Assembly: GCA_038277395.1 (NCBI GenBank)
Contig: CM076190.1
Coordinates: forward strand, 135,060,372-135,124,371
Source: Dryocosmus kuriphilus
Lineage: Eukaryota > Arthropoda > Insecta > Hymenoptera > Cynipidae
DNA: 64,000 nucleotides
Reading direction: 5' to 3'
This document shows, one piece after another, positions 22,320-34,399 of this stretch (within the stretch, counting starts at the first letter, position 1; the number at the start of each line of letters is the position of its first letter). The position numbers and the translations under genes were made by a program. The notes beneath the pieces are model-generated. The model did no database searches. It saw nothing but the letters and a program-made list of their open reading frames with translations, and was not told the DNA's origin.

Positions 22320-24145
22320 AAGTTACAATTAATATTTTCTATTTCGTTATTTTGCACTTACATGTTCTTTTACTTCATTAATTTAATACTAATTATTGAA
22401 TTTTTGGCCCAACCCCACGGTTGAAAAGTAAAATAGCAGCTTCTTCTTCGGACATTGGAGTAGGGTGTTTGTAAATACGAGCGGTCGTAGGAAAAGAAGT
22501 GTGTGGAGGGATAAAAGATCCGAAAACAGGGGGGGTTATATACTCGTAGAATGGCATAATGTAACGATCGTCACGAACTTCTCTTGAACTTGATCCTGCA
22601 AGAAGAAATATGGAAATGGCTTGTTTCTAATACTGAAAAAAATTCCTCTCGAGTTAGGATTCGAACCCAGGTCTTCAGATTTCCGGTCTGTTGCTCTTAC
22701 CCGCTAATAGTGGGTAATAGTGAATAAGAGCAATAGACCGGCAAACTGTAGACCTAAGTTCGAGTCCCAGCTGGAGATGACGTTTTTTCACACAGCTTAG
22801 AATCAAAAACATGTTTGTTTGAACTAGTATATCAAAAACTCTCATTTCATCGATTAAAGACTATATTACTACTCTAGTAAGGAAATAGAACATCAAAGTC
22901 TTTAATACTTAAAATTTACTTTCAATAAACCGGCTTGACTACAATGTCTGATATAGTTTTTTCAATTAATGGATCTTACGGATCAAAATAGACTCTGACT
23001 TTAGGAACGTTACTAAAATATATTTTACATTCTTTTTGCAATTTTTAATTTAATGAATATTCTTTACGATTTTTAGAATTGGTAACTAACCAGGGCGGAG
23101 TGAAAATGCTAAAACTAATCGAATGGCTTGTGTTCAGTGGAAAAAATTTGTAGGTTGAAATTTGAAACAAGTAAAAAATGAATAATTTTTTAAATCGGTT
23201 ATTATCTTCTATTGGGGTTTTGCATTGGAAAATCTAAATTTTTAAAAATTCAAAGAAAATTCGTACTCCTTCCGAAATTATTTCCAATTTTTTATGTACA
23301 ATCTTCGCTAGTGAACAATATTAAAATATTAGAAATAATTTATACAAATAATTATTGCACCTTCTTAGAAAATTCTTTCGTGATTTTGAGATCATGGAAT
23401 TTTTAAGATTTTCCACAATTTTGAGACCCTTTAACAAACAAAATTTTCAATGAAAGCGAGTTAATAGAATGTTTCTGTGACTCACACTTAAGAAATTTCA
23501 AGTTCTATGTATTCAAGTTTTGTAATTTTTTATTAATATTAACTACCAAAAATTGTAGATAAAAAAAGTTGACTTAATTTTCGAATCAATAGGGAAGTTC
23601 TTTGAAGTTTCAGAAATTTGGACTTTCAAATCCAGAAGATATTGAGCGATTTAAAATTTTTTTTAATTTTACGGACGTTAACCCACCTTTCACTAGCCAC
23701 AAGCTATTCAATTAATTTTAACACTTTCACTTCGGCCTATCGCTAATATTGCTACAACATTGCCATATTGTCAAGAAATACTGGGAGCAGTTGGGATATA
23801 TCAGTCACTTATTACAAGTTAGTTTCTTGCATTTATTCGTAAAGACAACCAGAAATTATTTTCTTACATTTAAGAATTATTCGCTATGGCTTTAATAATA
23901 CATTATGATATTAAATTATATATACCATTGCAATTACGGAAACCCGCTAATGTAAAGAACAGACACCCAATAAATATCCTCATTTTTCTTAAAATGGAAG
24001 AAACTAATCACAGAAAAGGTTTTTGTACAATAAAATTATAATTCTGATTTCATTAGTTTACAGGTATGATATACCAACTTAACAGTTGATACCTCATTCG
24101 ATCTTGTAAAACGTTTATCAAATATTTGATATGTCATCTGTATCT
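22320..24145. repeat. Dispersed repeat A, copy 1
   Basis: This stretch is collinear with 42485-44585. Shared landmarks are TACTAATTATTGAATTTTTG near the left, the proline-codon poly-G/C tract, a tRNA-like inverted pair, ATTTTTAATTTAATGAATA, and the right-hand coding-like segment starting MALIIHYDIKLYIPLQL. Copy 1 lacks about 265 bp present in copy 2 (inside the minus-strand frame at about 22463). Class unknown: no reverse transcriptase or transposase and no terminal repeats were found. The plus-strand frame near 23886-24040 is closed by a stop after CTIKL. Confidence 0.8.
22640..22790. repeat. Inverted tRNA-like pair, copy 1
   Basis: Left arm (read on the minus strand): GGGTAAGAGCAACAGACCGG followed by a B-box-like GGTTCGAATCC. 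Right arm (plus strand): GAATAAGAGCAATAGACCGG followed by GTTCGAGTCCC. The arms of about 65 bases face each other head to head around an AGTGGGTAATAGTG centre. Each resembles the D-arm-to-T-arm part of a tRNA, so this may be two inverted copies of a tRNA-derived sequence. Neither half has been folded into a complete cloverleaf. Confidence 0.7.
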
Positions 24146-24550
24146 GAGTTTCGGTTTGTATCAACAGGATCAACAGAGTTTCATAAATAATCTGTTCGAT
24201 GCTAAACTCTGTCGTTTTTTATTGTTTTACGTCTTAACAGTACTTGTAAATACATTTTTGACTTCTTTATTTAGAAAATGTTTGACGTCGACGATATGGA
24301 CATCTTAACCGAAGACAAGGTGAGCGTCCTAGCACATGAAGATTACGAAGGTTGCATGTAAAATGTTTAGAAATCGATAATTAATTGAAAATTTTAAATA
24401 TTACAAGCGTAAAAGTTGGTCGTTCAGAATTTTTAAAGCTAAGATTTGGAAAATAAGTTTTGAAGGCTTTTCTTCTCTGCCAATTTTGACCTTGATGTTG
24501 GACAGTGCTTGGTTCATAAATTATTATATTTTCACTGTTTTATTTGAACT
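24146..24550. other. Spacer between repeat A and Helitron fragment
   Basis: A short plus-strand coding-like piece at about 24278-24357 reads MFDVDDMDILTEDKVSVLAH, then a stop. I do not recognise it. The rest is A+T-rich with no feature. Confidence 0.3.
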
Positions 24551-25378
24551 TACCCAACAGTATCGCACTTTGTTTAAATATGCTCAAGCTATAATTATTG
24601 ACGAAGTAAACATGATTGGAGCAGAATTATGAAACGAAATTGATAACAGATTGAACCAAATTACTGGCAATTTCGACGTTAATTTCGGAGGATTAGAAAT
24701 AATTTTAATAGGAGATCTTAGGCAACTACTACCTGTCAAAGCAACTCCCATCTACAAGCAACCTCGACTACGAACGATAAAACCATTAATTTGGTGAGAC
24801 TTGAAATTTTACGAACTTACGCAAGTGCTGCACCAAGCAAATCAAACGTTCGCTTAACTGCTCACAAAATTGGAAATGGACATATTTTGTACAAAGAAGA
24901 ATTAACATTCATTCAGTCAAGATTTTTTTAGCAAGAAGAAGCCGAAGGATCATGCCTACACAATATAGGTCTCTTTCACGGTAACGCATCAGCCGATCAA
25001 TACAACAATGAAATATTGCAGCAATCGGGTGATAAGAAAATATCATTGGCAATTGATATTATTCACGGAACCAATAATGCAGAAAAGGAAACTCATGTGC
25101 GATAAAACTTCCATCAAATGATGGTAATCGATACTGGAATTTTCGTTTTGAATGTCATATATCATTACAACTAAATTAGACGTTTCCGATGGATTAGCAA
25201 ATGGTACTGTTGATAGAACAGTACACTTGGAAGAAAACGAACATCTACAAATAACGCGAGTATGGATGATATTTTCCGAATCGCCCAAAACTGGAAAAAG
25301 GGTACGTAAAAAAGCTGCAGGTTATGCGACAAAGTATAATATTGATAAACGCGCCGTTCACATTGAAAGGCGCAGGAG

Positions 25379-26703
25379 CTCTGTCGGAAAAGTATCTGGG
25401 AAACCTTCATAGCTCCACGCTGGTGTTATTCTTCGTCATCCGGCGAGTGACATCCTTCAAAGTAGTCCCCATTTGATAAAACGAGGCGCTCCCAGCGGTG
25501 TTTCCACTTCCTGAAGCAGTCCTGGAAGTCAGTTTTCGAAATAGACTTAAGTGCACTCGTCGTATTTGCTTGAATCATCTCTATGTCGTCAAGCTGGTGT
25601 CTTTTCTGTGGATTTTTCAATTTTGGAAATGGCCAAATGTCACAGGGAGCTATTTCGGGACCGTACGGAGGATGGCGGAGCTGTACGACTTTGTTCTTTG
25701 CCAAACATTACTGCACAAGGTTCTATGAATGCGCTGGCGCGTTATCATCGTGAACAAGCCAGTCACCGCTTAACCAAAGCTGAGGCCGTTTTCTTCTAAA
25801 TGCGTCACGCAATCTCTTCAGAACTTCACGATAAAATTCTTGCTTGATTTTCCGACCTGTAGGAGCGTATTCGTCGTGCACAACACCTTCATAATCGAGA
25901 AAAACAATAAACATTAACTTGAGATTTTCCCGATTTTGACGTGCTGTTTTCGGTCGTGACTGGGACAGAAGCTTCCACTGTGAAGACTTTTGTTTTGTAT
26001 CGGGATCCTACTCATAAACCCACGATTCATCACAAGTAGTAATCCTTTTGAGTACATTTCCATCATCAGAAACCATTCCCAATTTGTCCTGAGCGACTTC
26101 AAAGCGAAGCTTTTCTGCTATTCTGTGAACAATTTTGGAATGAATTTTGCACACATACGAGTCATTTCCAATTTCTTGGTTAAAATTTCGCAAACGTTAG
26201 TTTTCAGAAATCCAAGATCATATTCTAGTTCGCGCACAGTCAACCGGCGATCTTCTTTAACCGCAAATCGCACACGCTCGATATTTTCCAGTGTTGTTGT
26301 GCTTGAAGAACGGCCGCAGCGCGAATCACTGTCAACAAATTATCGGCCATCTTTAAACCGCATGTACCTCTCATATATCTGGCTTTTACCCCTACAGTCA
26401 TCTCCAAAGGCCTTTTGGATAATTTCAACCGTTTCCCCACAAGTTATTTCAAGTTCAAAGCAAAACTTGATGCGAATTCGCTGTATAACTCTTTCGGACA
26501 TTTTGAGCAACAAACAAATTCGCTGAACGACAAAAAGGCTCCGTATGCAAGTGCACGCTGTGTAAGAACTAAGACTACTCGAGAAAATCAGCGACATCGG
26601 CGGAGTTTCTGGAGAGTTGCAGATTGCAATGATACCCAGTAGAGGACGCTCAAACGTTCTAGCGCAGAGATTCAAAGGTATTCCGGATATTTTTCGTACA
26701 GAT
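25379..26703 (-). mobile_element. mariner-like element nested in the Helitron fragment
   Basis: The ends align as inverted repeats: CTGTCGGAAAAGTATCTGGG on the left and, read from the right end, CTGTACGAAAAATATCCGGA, with similarity over about 30 bases. The Helitron coding sequence is interrupted exactly here, judged against the uninterrupted copy near 54070-54115. Base-exact ends and the TA duplication could not be fixed because the outer bases have diverged and some target sequence is lost. Confidence 0.82.
25426..26501 (-). pseudogene. mariner transposase, several frameshifts
   Basis: The protein starts MSERVIQRIRIKFCFELEIT at 26501 with a helix-turn-helix (EIIQKAFGDDCRGKSQIYER). The frame changes several times. 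Landmarks on the minus strand are LTVRELEYDLG (about 26230), the first catalytic region TTCDESWVYE (about 26020), then LMFIVFLDYEGVVHDEYAP, WLVHDDNAPAHS with the second Asp (about 25730), and the third Asp in GPEIAPCDIWPFPKLK (about 25640). The spacing fits a DD34D mariner. The C-terminus ends SNGDYFEGCHSPDDEE at 25426. Usual length is about 345 residues, so it is full-length but dead. Confidence 0.88.
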
Positions 26704-27319
26704 CTCGTACATCTTCAGTATCAGTGTATAGAAATAAAACCATTGTAGCTGAGAGGAATCATTTTCCACTCATACCAGACTGCATTTCGATACAGCAGTT
26801 TATCAGTATCACAAGAGTCACCCATAGAAGTTGCTCTACGTGGCGCTATCTCGCGTACACACCTTTCAAGGACTGTGCATTCTTAAAGCAAATGAAGATT
26901 TACAATCTTACCATTGCAGAAAAAAGGACGCTACTGTTATGTTATTACAACATGAATTTCATAGATTATCCTTGAATGAACTGACAACGATAGATGGAAT
27001 GATCAAAGACTTTATAACGGCAAAGAATGTTTTATCATTGTTTTCAGTGAATTGTCAAAGTTCCAGATGTCATGTTCATGACTTGGATAATTCAATTCTT
27101 CAGAGCTGTAACTTATTACTTTTATCAGAAACTTGGCTTAATAATGATGACCGTGTTCACTTACCTATTGGTCTAGCCGAATAAGATAGTCAAATCTGCC
27201 TTAAAGTCATCCGGAATTGTGACTATACCAGTAAGTGCGGTTTCAACAGAGGAATTGATCTCTTGATTTTCAGACCCCAAAACCTTAATAGGGTCTTATA
27301 AGGCTCCATTTCATTTTTC

Positions 27320-28570
27320 GATTTTTTGACGATAACTTTGTCAATTTTTAAGCTAGCAAATTATTTTTTTTTCAAAATTCGAAGAAAAATAAGCCCTACA
27401 ACACGATATGCTTTAAAAAATTTTTGACGCGAAATTCAAAATTCAAGAAAGTTCTAAAAATTTTAAAATTCGATTTAAAAATCAAAGACCGTCTCCAAGC
27501 TAAAAAAATATATATTGTGTATTTTTAGTGTACAAATAGCTGGGAATTTTTTTCAGATTTTTAAGAGAGGTGGAACGAACTCTAAAAAAATAAAATTTTC
27601 GCCCATATTCGAGCTATCTAGGTCTTTCCCGGTGGCCTACTTGATACCCTAAGTGACATTTTTGACTTTATTCTATATTTCGAAGGCACTAAAACTATCT
27701 TGCGTCACCGTAGAGTGTTTTGAAATCAACAGAAACTACATTACAGACCGATCATTAGTAAACTTTGGCAACTTCGTAGAATGCTACTCATTCTTAAGGT
27801 TGATTACCGCATTTTTTCACATTTATTACATTATCCGGTTTTTACAATATATTTGGATGTCAGAAACAAAATTTAATTGGAAATTACACATTTATACCTT
27901 AAAATAAGAATAGAAACTCGGATACAAACAATAAGGATTTATATTATAGCAAAAGCTACGGTACACTTTTAATGGATGAATAATATACAATAAGGCAACA
28001 AATGAAACGATAGATACGACCATTTTTCCTGATATCAAAATCTTATGATAACTAATCAAAATACGACTGTAGAAAGGTATATTTGGACTTACTAATCTAT
28101 GATCATGGTGTGTATATCAGCCATCATCACTCTCTTGTTCAATAACAGGAACCACATGCTCTCTTTCATAAATCTTCGTAAGATGTTCGGCAGGATTCAC
28201 AATTTTGGATAGGTATCTACCATGCAACAAAAAGTGAATAAAGGCAACTACGTGGGAGCAACAACCAAACGTTCTCATGCAGTTAGTACATTCACAGCAA
28301 TAACGTTCAATGCCAGTACATCCAAAAACTTTAGGGGTACTACCGAAATATCTTAGCCAAAATGATGTACAGTTTTTAAAAATTAGGACGCTTGATGAAT
28401 GTAAACTTGCATTTCCTTGATTCAAATATTGACTACTTTCCAGAGCAAGTGTGTCAATAAGGCTGTTTTTTGCCACCCAACCAATTGGACTCAAATTACT
28501 AATAATGTTCATTTGAATAATACTCACAATCCCTTGGAACGATTTTCCAAACGAGAGTTTCAATGAAGAG
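27320..28570. repeat. Dispersed repeat B, copy 1 (carries SWIM gene end)
   Basis: 27327-27825 matches 57033-57505, and 27815 onward matches 63606-64000. Shared landmarks are GATTTTTTGACGATAACTTT, AAAAATAAGCCCTACAA, CATTTTTTCACATTTA and the SWIM-encoding end. Copy 1 has about 150 extra bases at roughly 27900-28068. The element class is unknown; it may be a transposon that carries a SWIM-domain gene, or a captured gene end. Confidence 0.75.
28117..28563 (-). pseudogene. SWIM zinc-finger protein C-terminus, copy 1
   Basis: 148 codons, open, but beginning in mid-protein. YCCECTNCMRTFGCCSHV (residues about 86-103) gives the CxCx(n)CxH pattern of a SWIM zinc finger, which binds DNA or protein in transposases and kinases. 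It is followed by FIHFLLHGRYLSKIVNPAEH and an acidic tail VVPVIEQESDDG. The C-terminal 70 residues are nearly the same in the copy at 63751-63978. The first residues are not a recognised start; upstream exons may have existed or the copy is 5'-truncated. The function of the parent gene is unknown. Confidence 0.6.
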
Positions 28571-30761
28571 AAAACAAGATCTTTATGATAGAATTTTACA
28601 TAGTGAAACGGTTATAAATACCACTTTATAAGAATCAGTAACAAGGTAAGACAGACAAGCGATAAATAAGGACAACATACTGGACTAAGCACTACCGCGA
28701 TAAGCAGATCTATATAGGACAGTAAGGCAAGTGGAAAATCGATAGACGCGTGCGCAATCAAGAACCGTGAGAAGGGGGCCAAGCGGGACCGTTCCAGTTC
28801 GATAACAGTCGACTGATATGCGACGATCGAGGAAATCATTACGACTCGAACGTATCAAGGGAGCAGAGGCTCCCGGAAACACCTCTCGATTCGCGAGAAC
28901 GCCACATGTCGTAGGAAATAATTCACGCTATCAAGTCATGGTAGAATAAGCCTACATGAGACAATTAAGTCAAATACAGGTTTTTATAACATACATTAAA
29001 TACTCTCAAGCGGCAAAATGTCCAGATTCACATAAAATTCGAATTCTGGTTCACCCAGTCTCAAGATAAGGAAATGTCGATTCACGTTTATGATGGGCGA
29101 AAGCTCTTTTTCAACCGGGGTCAGACTGGAAATTAAGAACCCAGCTCACTAGAGAGAAAAATAATGACGATCGCTTTCTCACACTGAAATTGGGTACTGG
29201 CAATAGTCCTGTCGCTTTTTACAGGGAAATTGAAGATTTACGAATCATGACAGAAATCTCAACCAGGAACAGTCCTGCAAACTATTCTGTCTGATTCTAT
29301 GAGACTCAATTTTCACAAGTTACTAGTGAAACTATTCAACAATATATGCATCTAAAAGCGGGTGTTATTTGACTAAAAAATTGAGTTCGCAGAGGTCACA
29401 GTGGAATTCTTAACCAAGGCTAGTCCTGGAAATTATTTTTTAAAATTTGATTTAATCTAATCAGCCACAAACTCAGAATTTAATGAGAATTGTTCAAATA
29501 ATAACTAAAAATGCATAAGGGATCGTTGTGATTCCGAGTTGGATATCTTGGTTAGGTAAACCAAGTAGAGTTTTGATTCAGGCATTGCACTCAGCTAGAA
29601 AAAAACGAAGTTTAGTTTTATTCGTGAAATCTGGTAGAGTGAGGAAAGGAGTGCTCCTGGAGGTGTTAGAAAGTTTATAGAAAATAACCGTTTCTGCGGG
29701 CCTTAAAAAGATATGACTAAATGTATCTATGCAATTAAAGGGTTTTCGTATATAAGTTCGTGTAATCTGTAATTACGCGACTTTATTCGCCCTCCAGTGG
29801 CTGCACAATCCGAATTAACTTCTAAAAATTGCATATAGCTCAGCACACTTTATCAAATGAATTCTCGTGGAAAGGAGCTATCCTTCGTTGAATCGTCGGT
29901 TCGGGTCGAACCCACAACTAGGGAAAATTTCTTATCTAGAGATTTATTAGAAGCGAACTATTTCAAGTTTCTAGATCTGTGAATACATGAAAGTATTGCA
30001 ACTTATCAAATAGGGGATAATGAACCCAACGTAATCCCTAGGGCTTCCTTAGTAGTCAAGTTCCAAGGGAGGGTGATTATGGCTAGTTTTAACGTCCTAC
30101 ATACTTAAACTTAATCCAATCACTGTGGTTGGACTCGAGATTTGAACAGAACACAGAAAAAGCAAAAAGAGCATCACCCCTCAATGACCAATAATGCATT
30201 GACGGGCCCGTTCAATTTGCGAAAATACTATTAAAATCAATTAAATTCAAACCCAGGGAACACCACATTCACAACGCAGGACTAGAAAATTGGGGTTGAA
30301 GCCAAGTTAAGTTTCAGTTAAAGGAATGAAGTATAGTAGAAAAGCCCCTAAATAACTTAAAAACAAAAGTAATTAAAGAGCATATTAGTATCAATATTTT
30401 ACGTGTTCTCTGGTCGGCTTCGAATCTGTCCGATTTATGAAGGATCCTCCGAAAAAGAAATCAAAGTAGAGAATTATATAACAATAGGATTTCCAGCAGC
30501 TCGGCAGATACTTTAACATTTGACCCTGTTATAAATGTACCCCATTACTAAACTTGCTCAAAAACAGTGATATATATAGTTTATAAAATATGTCAAAAAT
30601 ATGGTTCTAGGCATTTGTCAACTCATTGAAATTCAGAAATATAACCATATAACGATCCCTAAGAAAGATATTTGGCTCTTATTTCAAAATTTTTAAGATA
30701 GAACATTTTTTTCCATTGTGTTGTTTTTTTTCATCACAAGAATGATATCCTGACACAATAG
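28571..30761. other. Gene-free stretch, nothing recognised
   Basis: About 2.2 kb of A+T-rich sequence with short scattered frames, no transposon motif and no clear repeat. The minus-strand frames near 28612-28882 look hydrophobic by composition only. Confidence 0.3.
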
Positions 30762-31140
30762 ATTGCTCTTGAGATGAAAAGAAGGTGACTTCAGAATCAA
30801 GAAAAATTTTCCCTGATAAAAAATGCGAAATACATTAATTTTTTAATAAAAATTGTTTATAAAAGTAACGATAGTTGTTGAAAGGAAATTTTCTGTGTCA
30901 TGATATTATTCTTGAAATGAAGAAAAATTACAATACATATAAAGAGTTTTCAATAATTTCAAAAATGCAAAAGAAATGAATTTGTTTATAAAAATTGTTT
31001 ATAATAATATAAACTGTTCAATTGCAATAATCGCTTTTAAAATATTATTATTCTAGAAATGAAGAAAAGCTACAATATGTAGAAAAATTTTCTATATGTA
31101 CGAAAATTCGAAAGAAGTGAATTTGTTTTGTGATGTTGCA
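30762..31140. repeat. Degenerate tandem repeat, about 142-bp period
   Basis: Units begin at 30762, 30905 and 31047 with ATT(A/G)(C/T)TCT(T/A)GAAATGAA and end in GAATTTGTTT(A)TAAAAATTG. A fourth related unit lies at 41986, beyond about 10.8 kb of other DNA. Confidence 0.7.
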
Positions 31141-32284
31141 GTTTTACATCATCACAGAGTTAAATGTAAAGCTCCAATTTCAACGCAGAGATAACATATT
31201 TGACGCTTCGGGTAGGTTCGACACTCCATGGTTTAACTGTATGTTTCTTTAAGTAAGATAAGTAAATTTTGTCCCTTTTATTTTATTTTCTTTTGGCATT
31301 ACTGTGAGGATTTTTTGGGGTCTTGAGTTGGGAAACTCAGGAATTCATCCACCTCGCTGAGTCATCGATTAGGGTCAACAGTCACTTCTTTTCAGCGAGG
31401 CTTCCACTGTTCAGAGAAATTCACATCACTTCCTTCAGATTGCTCCTAGTTTCGTCAAGTTTCAACTACTGATGGTCCAAGATCCTAGGCAAGTTCCGGG
31501 TGCGGACGCAGAAGAGAATTACCTCAAATTTCATTCCCCAAGCAGGTAATTTTGTTTTAAAATTATGGTGTCGTGCGAAACGACCTCAACGTCCGTCAGT
31601 GGGCAGGTGTTTCTGCGAAATTTTAGTATCGGTCGAAACCATCACAAAGTCCGTCAGCGGACAGGCGTTTCCGCCAAATAATGGTATCGTGCGAACTGAC
31701 CACAAAGTCCACCAGTGGACAGGTATTTCCGCCAAATTTGTCGGAGAAACAATACTAATTCCTATATGTTTCTCAAATTCGTTTGAGGGTTGTTTGGGAA
31801 ACCATCCTACACCTGCCGGCCGCATTGTTCCATCCACTAATCATCGCCTAGGACTTCAGCCGTCCAATAGAGGCTTCAAATACCGTGGTTCACGTTCCTA
31901 CATAGAAGAATTCGCCCCTAAGGAAAGAACCCATCAGTAGGAAGGAAGGAAGTACGGAAAGAGAAGAAATGGCACCAGGGCAAACTATCGTGGAGCGGAT
32001 ATCGTCGATTCCTCTCTCGACCGCAAGGATCCGTATGCCGAGACTTCGCGCACCTCTCTCTCTCTCTCTTTTCTCCCCACTCTGACGCTCGTCAAATACC
32101 AGCGCGTGAGAATACTATTCGCTTACTCAGTGAATCATTAGCCACGGGCTAGAAAACGCGTAAACGAAGTGCCAAGTATTTGGTGTGTTCAGATTCGACC
32201 CCAAGGTATGATCTTAGTCTTTTAAGTGATCCAGCTGGGTTTTAGCCTTTCATTTCAAAAACATTTAACAATTTAACGATCCCT
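31141..32284. other. Spacer with 3 x 58-bp tandem repeat, before Gypsy
   Basis: No recognised gene. It includes the 58-bp repeat (31568-31741) and a TC-rich run near 32057-32080. A 146-codon plus-strand frame at 31500-31940 spans the repeat but looks non-coding (see rejected). A possible donor-like CAAG/GTATGA at 32205 could end an exon but nothing supports a gene. Confidence 0.3.
31568..31741. repeat. Tandem repeat, 3 x 58 bp
   Basis: Units start at 31568, 31626 and 31684; each has TCGTGCGAA or TCGGTCGAA, AAGTCC or ACGTCCGTCAG, and a TTTC(C/T)GCCAAA end. 58 is not a multiple of three, so it is not a coding repeat. Confidence 0.9.
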
Positions 32285-32488
32285 TATAATGGTCCAGAAA
32301 TAATTAGTAATTTGTTTTTAAAAGTCACTGTACACGAAGTACAACGTTTTCTTTATTTAATCCATCAAAGTACAAAGTAAAAAGTATAACTAACATAATC
32401 TAGCCGTGGTAGCGCTTATATTGTGCCCTGGCTAATTTTTAGGTGGGCCGTCCTAATATTTAGGTGGGCCGTTAGTAACCTCGTTACA
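32285..32488 (-). repeat. 3' LTR (left), 204 bp
   Basis: In the minus-strand sense it begins TGTAACGAGG and ends CCATTATA. It pairs with 40044-40247. CCCT (32281-32284) lies outside. Immediately inside is the purine-rich GGAACGAGGG expected of a polypurine tract. Confidence 0.9.
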
Positions 32489-32562
32489 CCCTCGTTCCTA
32501 GAGTGTATTTATTCCTCTAAATACAAAGATTACAATATTCTTTTTTCTCACTACTAAGATTA

Positions 32563-34358
32563 TTACAGATTTTGCTTAGAAAAACGAACTATACGATTTT
32601 TTAATAAAGGTTTTTCGGTAGGTGTATTTGTATATGCTACCATATATGGGATTGCATTTGTATTCACTTTTGTTTTAACATAAGAAAGGCATATTTTCGA
32701 AGCTATGCATGATTTTAGTAGATCGATAAGTCCAAATTTATAAAATAAGTAGGATGCAATCAGAGTTATTGCAATATATCCCAAATACTTTAACCATTCT
32801 AATGATTTTTCGATCCAAGTGTGTATACGCCTATGTGTACATATTTTTTGGAGCATATCTTCTGTATCTCGAGGCTTAAGCGTGCGCATAATAATTCGTC
32901 GCTGTTTAATTGTTGCGTTAGTTGCACCAATCTATCTTCTAACATTTCTAGTTCTGTTTTCTCAAAATTGAGTTCGAAAGTTAGATTCGAAGTATTAATT
33001 TTATTAAAATATCGGGAGTTTGGTAATTTATGTTCGATATTACTGGAATTTAATTTACAGCCTGCTCCAGTAATTGATGTTGCTCGATTTATTTCTATCA
33101 TTTTCAACTCGTTAGGACATAATGCGTTGATTCTTAATTTTCTGGTCGGTAATATTATGTACCCGTTTTCTACGAAGATATGTATTTCTTTGTGTACAAG
33201 GTAGGGTGATTGGTTACATTTAACTTCCGCATAACGTTTGAGCAGAGAAGAATCGCAACTAGTCGGTTCTCTTAGTTTATAAGTTGGTTGTTTTCTTTGA
33301 AATGCTTTATAACCGTCAATTTGTTTACATTCTTTTAATAATAATTTTACATCAGCAGGTGAGAATGAGTCTTGATAACTAATAAGGTATTCATGGTCTG
33401 GTATAATTGCTAAAAAGTTCTCAAGTATGCGTTCGGGTAGAGGTATTATTCGCTTAATCATGCCTTCTTCTTTTTCCAAAACTGGTATTTTGACAATATA
33501 TGTAAATAATCCTTGAATGATGGCTACTTGGATATTACTGATGTCGACTATGTGTTGGTAATTATCGTCAGTATTATCGAAGTGGTATCTTTTTCTATGT
33601 TCCGTCTCGAATTCGTCAATAATGTCTCTTAATACCTTGGGTGTCAAAATTTGCGGGTGTACAATTCCGTGTTTTCCGTCGTTGTTTGCATTTATTGCTA
33701 CGTCTATGTCTTCGTTTAGTTTATCTAGCAGTAATGCCTCCATGACTAATTTAGTGCTTATGAAACTACTTTTCGTGTTACTGCTAACATTTTTTGTTAG
33801 CTCTTGTGCGATTTCTACTTCTTCGTTACATCGATTAATTAATCCTTTATAATCTGAAGATGAGGAGTCGAGTAGTGATTTCAATATTTAGGTATGGTTA
33901 CCTAAGGCTGTTGCAATGGTTTTACTATCCATATATAATTTATCGAACTCATTGTTTATATAGTATAAGTCGCTGCCACTTAAGGTACCGAATAATGTTT
34001 TTGATATGTCACCCAGAAAGTTTGCTAGCATGCTCTTGATTCTCTTGGGTTTTCCAAATAGCTTACTAAGGATATTTTCTTTCTATTGTAATCTTCTCAG
34101 ACTTAATTCTATGGTGCCTATTTCATGTGCCTCATTGCAATCACGATTGCACACTTGATTGGCCAATCGCATACATTGCCTGATGCTCTAGAGCCGATCT
34201 TGGGTAGTTTTTAAATTTACTTCGACTATTAAGGTCCAAGTGTCATGATATAAATGTACTTTTCCTATATCTTCGATGTAGAGGTTACCAAAAAGCGTTG
34301 TTGTGGTTAAGTTGGCTGTTGCAGTGTGTAGGAGACCGAAAAGTAAGATGAGCAACAT
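32563..34358 (-). pseudogene. Errantivirus envelope-like gene (baculovirus F-like), broken
   Basis: The frame begins near 34358 with a hydrophobic signal-peptide-like stretch. The longest open part is 33884-32799 (361 codons), which forms the ectodomain and a Leu-rich coiled region near its end. The frame shifts at about 32800-32890, after which a transmembrane helix follows (GYIAITLIASYLFYKFG) and a short cytoplasmic tail ending at 32563. By position (downstream of pol) and layout (signal, ectodomain, single membrane anchor) it fits env of insect errantiviruses, which descend from the baculovirus fusion protein. At least three stop codons (about 34190, 34085 and 33887) and one frameshift inactivate it. 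The upstream start is inferred. Confidence 0.7.
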
Positions 34359-34399
34359 TTCTTTGATTAATCATCATAAGGCATTAACTCGTTGGTATG

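Larger units (their letters stand above)
24551..27240 (+). pseudogene. Helitron helicase fragment, interrupted by a mariner
   Basis: The piece begins shortly before Walker B (AIIIDEVNMIGAEL, about 24590) and continues NQITGNFDVNFGGLEIILIG, DLRQLLPVKATPIYKQPRL and LKFYELTQVLHQANQTF. After more blocks (NASADQYNNEILQQSGD, VWMIFSEPPKTGK-like, AGYATKYNIDKRAV) it is cut at about 25379 by the mariner. It resumes at about 26704 with NHFPLIPDCISIQQF, LLYVALSRVHTFQGLCILK and an endonuclease-like LSLFSVNCQSSRCHVHDLDN...LLSETWLNNDDRVHLP, stopping at 27184. The N-terminal Rep and Walker A are absent. Several frame changes; dead. It is a paralogue of the copies ending at 21590 and 54589. Confidence 0.82.

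Noticed and set aside
31500..31940. 146-codon plus-strand open frame
   Set aside because: It runs across a 58-bp tandem repeat whose period is not a multiple of three, has no recognised motif, and an 83-codon frame covers the same bases on the other strand.
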